A stretch of DNA of 64,000 nt from Claveliimonas sp034178805 (lineage in GTDB: Bacteria; Bacillota; Clostridia; Lachnospirales; Lachnospiraceae): the NCBI RefSeq assembly GCF_050314255.1, contig NZ_JBNPMZ010000003.1:62001-126000 (forward strand), read 5' to 3'. Below the pieces are notes generated by a model that was given only the letters and a program-made list of their open reading frames with translations, was not told the origin of the DNA and did no database searches. This document shows positions 59,017 to 64,000 of the stretch, piece by piece. Position numbers and translations under genes: made by a program. Each line of letters opens with the position of its first letter. Position 1 is the stretch's first letter.

Positions 59017-59088
59017 GCGACAGACGGGGTTCGAACCCGCGACCCCGACCTTGGCAAGGTCGTACTCTACCAACTGAGCCACTGTCGC
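59017..59088 (-). tRNA. tRNA-Gly (anticodon GCC)
   Basis: The acceptor stem GCGACAG/CTGTCGC, D-arm GCTC...GAGT, anticodon stem CGACC/GGTCG around TTGCCAA (anticodon GCC) and T-arm GCGGGTTCGAACCCCGT are all complete. Discriminator T; CCA is not encoded. A promoter and terminator flank it. Confidence 0.96.
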
Positions 59089-59121
59089 ATTTCTTATTTT
59101 GTGTTCCTCAGAACAATACAT

Positions 59122-59150
59122 ACTATACTACAGTGGCTCATGTTTGTCAA
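59122..59150 (-). promoter_or_regulatory. Promoter of tRNA-Gly
   Basis: TTGACA (59150-59145), 17 nt, TATAGT (59127-59122), about 35 nt before the mature tRNA. Confidence 0.8.
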
Positions 59151-59198
59151 CATCTTTTTTAAACTTTTTTTATTTTTTTTGCTTTTATTATTTTCCTG

Positions 59199-59636
59199 CT
59201 ATTCTATAACCGGATCAGGGAATTCCGGCATATCACTTTCATCCATATCAGGTCCCGGTGTAACTGTCTTCTGTACAAAAGTGACCTGCATATCCTCACT
59301 GACTTCAAACTCATAGGACACAGCATAAAGATACTCATTTTCTTCCCACTCTCTGCCGTAATAAAAATCCACAACCGTGCTGCCGGCATGTTCCGGGGAA
59401 AGAACGAATTTCTGCACTCCCGGAGCACCGAGTTCATCGGACTCTGACGGAATCATCTCATCCTCAATCTCGAAAATCTCTTCACCGGATACCTCTTTCT
59501 GTTCGTCATCCCACTCGTACCCCGTTGTCGGATTTGACTCCAGTTCAATGGTAACCTTCTGTGCCTTTGTCGTGGAACAGCCTGTAAGCGCAAGCCCCAG
59601 GACCAGAATAATAGATAGTATTCTGCTTCTCTTCAT
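59199..59636 (-). CDS. Lipoprotein of the chagasin family (protease inhibitor I42)
   Basis: 145 aa. The signal peptide ends in a lipobox (LALTGC, Cys20). The mature part has the three chagasin loops in order: NPTTGYEW, GAPGVQKF and REWEENEYL (usually RPW). Family members inhibit papain-like cysteine proteases. The C-terminus carries an acidic/Pro-rich tail. Lipid anchoring would place it on the outer face of the cell membrane, perhaps against host or self cysteine proteases. AGGAG precedes the ATG; the gene starts 12 nt after aspS. Confidence 0.85.
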   Translation of the reverse strand: MKRSRILSIILVLGLALTGCSTTKAQKVTIELESNPTTGYEWDDEQKEVSGEEIFEIEDEMIPSESDELGAPGVQKFVLSPEHAGSTVVDFYYGREWEENEYLYAVSYEFEVSEDMQVTFVQKTVTPGPDMDESDMPEFPDPVIE

Positions 59637-59648
59637 ATTTTTCTCCTT

Positions 59649-61439
59649 TTACTCTTCCTCTGGTACAACTGTAAGTCCCAGTTCATCCAACTGCTTCTGA
59701 TCCACTCTGGCAGGTGCTTCCGTCATCAGGTCAGATGCATCCTTTACCTTCGGGAACGCAATGACATCACGGATACTGTCCTCTTTTGCCATCAGCATAA
59801 CCAGACGATCCAGTCCATAAGCCAGTCCTGCATGTGGCGGTACGCCATATTTGAACGCCGTCAGAAGGAATCCGAACTGCTCCTGTGCCTGTTCCGGTGT
59901 AAATCCAAGCACCTCGAACATCTTGCTTTGAACCTCCGGATTGAAGATACGCACACTTCCTCCGCCAATCTCATTTCCATTTAATGTAATATCATAAGCC
60001 TTTGCGCGGACACGTCCCGGATCACTGTCAATATACTGTAAATCCTCTTCCATCGGCATGGTAAACGGATGATGCATTGCGGTGAAACGGTTCTGCTCTT
60101 CACTCCACTCCAGAAGCGGGAATTCGGTAATCCACAGGAACTTGTATTCATTCTTATCAAGAAGATCCATCTGGCGTGCCAGCTCCAGACGAAGTGCTCC
60201 CAGCACATCCCATACTACTTTATTTTTATCAGCTGCAAATAACAGAAGGTCTCCATTTTCTCCGCCCATGGCCTCGATCAGCGCCTTCATGCCTTCCTCT
60301 GTCATAAATTTTGCAAAAGAAGATTTCACAGTACCGTCTTCCTGAATTGCGATATAAGCAAGACCCTTTGCACCGTAATCCTTAGCAAAATCAACCAGCT
60401 TGTCAATTTTCTTTCTTGGCATTGCGCCCTGGCCCTTCGCGTTAATACCACGGACAGTTCCTCCATTTTCAATTGCATTTTTAAATACAACAAACTCACA
60501 GTCTTTTACTGTTTCCGTTACGTTCTGAAGCTCCATTCCAAAACGGACATCCGGTTTATCAGAACCGTAACGATCCATTGCCTCCTGCCAGGTCATTCTC
60601 GGAATCGGCAGCTCGATTTCCAGACCGAGAACCTCGTTAAATAATTTTGCAAGAAGTCTTTCATTTACATCAATAACATCGTCCACATCTACGAAGGACA
60701 GCTCCATATCAATCTGGGTAAATTCCGGCTGACGGTCTGCACGCAGATCCTCGTCACGGAAACATTTTACAATCTGGAAATAACGGTCATATCCGGAGCA
60801 CATCAGAAGCTGTTTGAAAATCTGAGGTGACTGCGGAAGCGCATAGAAATTCCCCGGATGAACACGGCTCGGCACAAGATAGTCTCTTGCGCCTTCCGGT
60901 GTACTCTTAATCAGGAAAGGAGTCTCGATCTCCAGGAATCCTTCCTCTGCCAGGAACTGACGGGTAAGAGTTGCCACCTGACTTCTCATCATCAGATTTC
61001 TCTGAATGTCAGGTCTTCTAAGGTCCAGGAAACGATATTTCAGTCGAAGTTCTTCCTTTGTCTTGGAATTCTCCTCAATCGGGAACGGTGGTGTCTCGGA
61101 CTCGGACAAAACACGAAGCTCTGTCGGCAGAATCTCGATCTCACCGGTTGCCAGATTCGTATTCACTGCACCGGAGCGCTTTTCTATTTTTCCCACCATT
61201 GCCACAACATATTCAGAACGGAGGCCTGCCGCTTTCTCAATTAATGCGGCATCGCAGCTTCCCTCCTCGAATACTGCCTGTATAATACCGGAACGGTCTC
61301 TTACATCTACAAAGACCAGTCCACCTTTGTTACGATTCTTCTGCACCCATCCCATAATGGTTACAGTCTCACCCACATTTGCTGCAGATAATTCGCCACA
61401 GCGGTGAGTTCTCTTTAATCCCTGCATTGTTTCAGCCAT
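59649..61439 (-). CDS. aspS: Aspartate--tRNA ligase
   Basis: 596 aa class II synthetase. N-terminal OB fold (GETVTIMGWVQKNRNKGGLVFVDVRDRSG), motif 2 FRDEDLRADRQPEFTQIDME, the bacterial GAD insertion (about 290-400) and motif 3 GLAYGLDRLVMLM are all visible. AGAGGAG precedes the ATG. Bacteria lacking AsnRS use a non-discriminating form; that cannot be settled here. It follows hisS by 30 nt. Confidence 0.97.
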   Translation of the reverse strand: MAETMQGLKRTHRCGELSAANVGETVTIMGWVQKNRNKGGLVFVDVRDRSGIIQAVFEEGSCDAALIEKAAGLRSEYVVAMVGKIEKRSGAVNTNLATGEIEILPTELRVLSESETPPFPIEENSKTKEELRLKYRFLDLRRPDIQRNLMMRSQVATLTRQFLAEEGFLEIETPFLIKSTPEGARDYLVPSRVHPGNFYALPQSPQIFKQLLMCSGYDRYFQIVKCFRDEDLRADRQPEFTQIDMELSFVDVDDVIDVNERLLAKLFNEVLGLEIELPIPRMTWQEAMDRYGSDKPDVRFGMELQNVTETVKDCEFVVFKNAIENGGTVRGINAKGQGAMPRKKIDKLVDFAKDYGAKGLAYIAIQEDGTVKSSFAKFMTEEGMKALIEAMGGENGDLLLFAADKNKVVWDVLGALRLELARQMDLLDKNEYKFLWITEFPLLEWSEEQNRFTAMHHPFTMPMEEDLQYIDSDPGRVRAKAYDITLNGNEIGGGSVRIFNPEVQSKMFEVLGFTPEQAQEQFGFLLTAFKYGVPPHAGLAYGLDRLVMLMAKEDSIRDVIAFPKVKDASDLMTEAPARVDQKQLDELGLTVVPEEE

Positions 61440-61469
61440 GATTTTCTCCTCTTTCTTCTCTCTTCTATT

Positions 61470-62735
61470 CTACAGACGATCCACGGAATCTGCATAACAG
61501 TCAACGATCTCTGTATATCCTTCTGCTTCCAGCTGTTCCTTCTGGAATTTCTTATTCTTCTTCATATTTGCGATCAGAGTCTGACATCCTGCTTCACGGT
61601 CTGCCTTTGCCAGTGAAAGCACCTTCAGCATGCCTTCCTTCGGCATCTTCTTCTCAATCAGATATGCTTTCTTCTTACCTGCACTTGGCACCTCGTATCC
61701 ATTTTCCAGAAGCAGCATGACAATACGCTCAAATCCAATGGAGAATCCACATGCCGGCGTATCCTGTCCGGTAAATTTGCCGATCATCTTATCGTATCGT
61801 CCGCCTCCGGCAACGGAGCCTCCGAAGTCGTCCATGGTAATCTCGAAAATAGTTCCTGTATAGTAGGACTGACCGCGTACAAGGGTCGGATCAAAACGAA
61901 TCTGGAATTCTGCCTCTTTTGCCGCCTCAACACTGGAAATGATCATCTCCATACCATCTGCGGTCTCATCCTTCAGGCAGTCGCCGAGCTTCTCCTTCAG
62001 ATAACGGATACCGGCTATATCCGGAGTTACCTCATCGAACAGTCCGAGATATGCATCCACACTGGCTTTTGCATAACCCATTTCTTCCAGTTCTGCAGCA
62101 ACGCCGTCTTTGCCGATCTTGTCCATCTTGTCCAGGATAATGAATACTTCATCATAATCCTCTTCCCTGAATCCACAGTATGCTGCCATTGCCTTCAGGA
62201 TATTTCTGTCATTGATGTTCACAGTAAAGTTCCTGAAATTCAATTTACCAAGCATGGCAGTCGTTGCCAGGATCAGCTCGATCTCCGCAAGATTTCCTGC
62301 CTCACCCAGAATGTCGATATCGCACTGGGTAAACTGGCGGAATCTTCCTCTCTGCGGACGGTCTGCGCGCCATACGCTTCCGATCTGCATCGCCTTAAAT
62401 GGTGAAGGAAGTTCATTGGCATGATTGGAATAATATCTTGCAAGCGGAACGGTCAGGTCATAGCGAAGTCCGCCGTCCACCAGATCATTTTCCTCTTTTG
62501 CCTCAGCAATCTTAAGCTTCTCTCCACGCTTTAAGATCTTGAAAATTAACTTCTCATTGTCACCGCCCTGCTTGCTGCAGAGATTCTCAATATGCTCTAC
62601 GCAAGGGGTCTCCATAGAAGAAAATCCGTATGTTTTGTAAGTTTCCTTAATCAGGTGAATTACATAATCGCGAATCTCCATCTCCTTTGGAAGGATGTCC
62701 TTCATTCCTGTGACCGGTTTTTTCTTTAACGCCAT
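61470..62735 (-). CDS. hisS: Histidine--tRNA ligase
   Basis: 421 aa class II synthetase: GMKDILP at the N-terminus, motif 2 GSVWRADRPQRGRFRQFTQCDIDILGE, the HisA-type LVRGQSYYTGTIFEI and motif 3 ACGFSIGFERIVMLL; the C-terminal anticodon-binding domain follows. The ATG at 62735 has AGGAG 7 nt upstream, while an ATG at 62741 is too near. It overlaps the hemZ stop by about 10 nt, indicating translational coupling. Confidence 0.96.
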   Translation of the reverse strand: MALKKKPVTGMKDILPKEMEIRDYVIHLIKETYKTYGFSSMETPCVEHIENLCSKQGGDNEKLIFKILKRGEKLKIAEAKEENDLVDGGLRYDLTVPLARYYSNHANELPSPFKAMQIGSVWRADRPQRGRFRQFTQCDIDILGEAGNLAEIELILATTAMLGKLNFRNFTVNINDRNILKAMAAYCGFREEDYDEVFIILDKMDKIGKDGVAAELEEMGYAKASVDAYLGLFDEVTPDIAGIRYLKEKLGDCLKDETADGMEMIISSVEAAKEAEFQIRFDPTLVRGQSYYTGTIFEITMDDFGGSVAGGGRYDKMIGKFTGQDTPACGFSIGFERIVMLLLENGYEVPSAGKKKAYLIEKKMPKEGMLKVLSLAKADREAGCQTLIANMKKNKKFQKEQLEAEGYTEIVDCYADSVDRL

Positions 62736-64000
62736 AACCATTCTCCTTTTCGCTCTATCATTTCATCAATACGGGAAATATAGGATCTGATATCCTTCAC
62801 ATTCTCCACACGCATTAATGTTGTCTTTCGCTTATTTTTGCTGCCCGGAACTTCCATCGGCTCATCCAGCACGATCTTCGTAGAGGCCCCTGCTCCTGCC
62901 GCAGCAATGGATTGCTTTTCTTCCATAATAAGTATATTGTATATTCCGGCTTTGTCAACCTTTGCATAACCAACATTTTCAAAATTACCGGCAATATTTT
63001 TCTGACGATACAGGTAGTAGGGCACCAGTCCCAGATCCCCGGCCGCTTCATACGCAAGCTCGATCATATCAGACAGCGAACGGGCCATTTTCTGCGGTTG
63101 CCTCTTAAGTTCTTCCATTCCTTCTACAAATCCTCTGACCGTCTGCTCCTGCCCCATCTTCGCCGCCCGTTTGATAGCTAAAGAGTGAACCGTCAGGCTA
63201 TCCGGCCTCATTTCTTTAATCTGGCGCAGCGTATCAGCCATATCCGTGACATTCTCTCCCGGAAGCCCGGCAATCAGATCCATGTTAATATTATCAAAGC
63301 CCAGCGAACGGGCCATCTCATAGACTCTTCTGATGTCCTCCACCGTGTGTTTCCTTCCGATCACATCCAGCGTTTTCTGCTGCATGGTCTGCGGATTGAT
63401 GGAAATACGGGTAATATCATGCTCTCTCAGAACCCGGAGCTTTGCTTCCGTAATACTGTCAGGACGCCCCGCCTCCACCGTATATTCCAGAAGATGCTCT
63501 CTGGAAAATGTCCGGTCGATGCAGGATAGAAGTCTGTCCAGCTGTTTTTCAGTCAGCGTCGTCGGAGTACCGCCTCCGATATAAATCGTATTCAGTTTCT
63601 TATTTTCAGATACACTTCCGATAAAGGCAATCTCCTTACACAATGCATCCAGATATGCATCCACATAATCCTTCCATTCGGAAATGGCACCGGAACTGAA
63701 TGAACAATAGCTGCACACGGTCGGGCAGAAAGGGATCCCGACGTAGAGGCTGTAGCCGTTCTGATAATCTAGAGGCCGGAGAATTTCCCGTTCTCTGAGG
63801 GCAATCTCGTAAGCCAGCTTTGCCTTTTTTTCACTGACCAGCGAATCACTCTGGAACCATTTGATAAAGGATTCCCGATCCATCCCCTCTTCCACCTTCT
63901 GCATGGCAATTTTGGTGGGACGGACGCCGGTCAGAATTCCCCATGCAAGAGAACGGCCGGTCTTCTCCTCCAAATTCTGATACAGCCAGGTATCGATCAG
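62726..64000 (-). CDS. hemZ: Coproporphyrinogen dehydrogenase-like radical SAM protein, 5' end cut by window edge
   Basis: The frame is open to the window edge (no stop upstream of 63973), so the start is outside. The radical SAM cluster motif CPTVCSYCSF is visible, with VGIPFCP before it, IYIGGGTPTTLT, TVEAGRPDSI and NMDLIAGLPGE after, as in HemN/HemZ proteins. The cluster hemZ-hisS-aspS is common in Lachnospiraceae. Many HemZ-like proteins have no proven coproporphyrinogen oxidase activity, so the exact role is uncertain. Confidence 0.88.
   Translation of the reverse strand: MIDTWLYQNLEEKTGRSLAWGILTGVRPTKIAMQKVEEGMDRESFIKWFQSDSLVSEKKAKLAYEIALREREILRPLDYQNGYSLYVGIPFCPTVCSYCSFSSGAISEWKDYVDAYLDALCKEIAFIGSVSENKKLNTIYIGGGTPTTLTEKQLDRLLSCIDRTFSREHLLEYTVEAGRPDSITEAKLRVLREHDITRISINPQTMQQKTLDVIGRKHTVEDIRRVYEMARSLGFDNINMDLIAGLPGENVTDMADTLRQIKEMRPDSLTVHSLAIKRAAKMGQEQTVRGFVEGMEELKRQPQKMARSLSDMIELAYEAAGDLGLVPYYLYRQKNIAGNFENVGYAKVDKAGIYNILIMEEKQSIAAAGAGASTKIVLDEPMEVPGSKNKRKTTLMRVENVKDIRSYISRIDEMIERKGEWLWR

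Overview
The window looks like chromosomal DNA of a low-to-moderate GC Gram-positive anaerobe of the Clostridia, most likely Lachnospiraceae (clostridial cluster XIVa). Pointers are the hemZ-hisS-aspS cluster, a T-box ahead of ilvB, a DUF3793 gene, a C_GCAxxG_C_C protein, a CBS/DRTGG manganese pyrophosphatase, AGGAGG ribosome binding sites and many intergenic palindromes. The genus cannot be fixed from sequence alone. I see no prophage, plasmid functions or CRISPR array. Most genes are on the minus strand.

Layout. 1-1.9 kb: the end of a REP-associated tyrosine transposase (RAYT) gene with a 30-nt perfect palindrome upstream of it, a small unknown gene, and a tRNA nucleotidyltransferase-like gene lacking its C-terminal half. 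1.9-8.9 kb: a compact operon of a GrpB-family protein, a one-module NRPS-like protein (adenylation-carrier-condensation) and the two halves of an asymmetric ABC exporter, probably a small-molecule production and export system. 8.9-13.4 kb: rarA, tcdA, a polysaccharide deacetylase and a MATE exporter. 13.5-18.1 kb: an XRE-Uma2 fusion, an ECF sigma/anti-sigma pair, DUF3793 and Rpn nuclease genes, and decayed second copies of the last two with a duplicated 207-bp promoter segment.

18.1-35.1 kb is the most unusual region. Two paralogous cassettes (SPFH/YdjI-like, double zinc ribbon/YdjG-like, TPM/YdjH-like) lie in the same direction on either side of a signalling block: a 7TM kinase-like protein without a visible phospho-acceptor His, a histidine kinase, a LuxR-type response regulator and a lone receiver domain. 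The distal cassette also has a DUF4428 protein, a lipoprotein and an acidic-linker protein. By analogy with Bacillus subtilis pspA-ydjGHI, an envelope-stress membrane system is likely. A pyrophosphatase and a flavin reductase gene precede the first cassette almost without gaps.

35.2-40.1 kb: an S1-domain protein, a redox-family protein, NAD synthase, Hsp33 and a methyltransferase. 40.2-45.3 kb: an MMPL exporter and a secreted LxxG-repeat partner, divergent from a TetR regulator with three operator-like palindromes between them. 45.3-47.3 kb: a YtrA-type GntR regulator with an ABC exporter and a textbook promoter/operator. 47.35-47.6 kb: a tandem repeat with an exact 52-bp period. 47.6-53.5 kb: an iron alcohol dehydrogenase, a TetR regulator, ilvE, and ilvB-ilvN behind a T-box leader. 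53.5-58.8 kb: thyA-folA-glycosyltransferase-PHP operon, then MarR and MATE genes. 59-64 kb: tRNA-Gly(GCC), a chagasin-like lipoprotein, aspS, hisS and hemZ (cut by the window edge).
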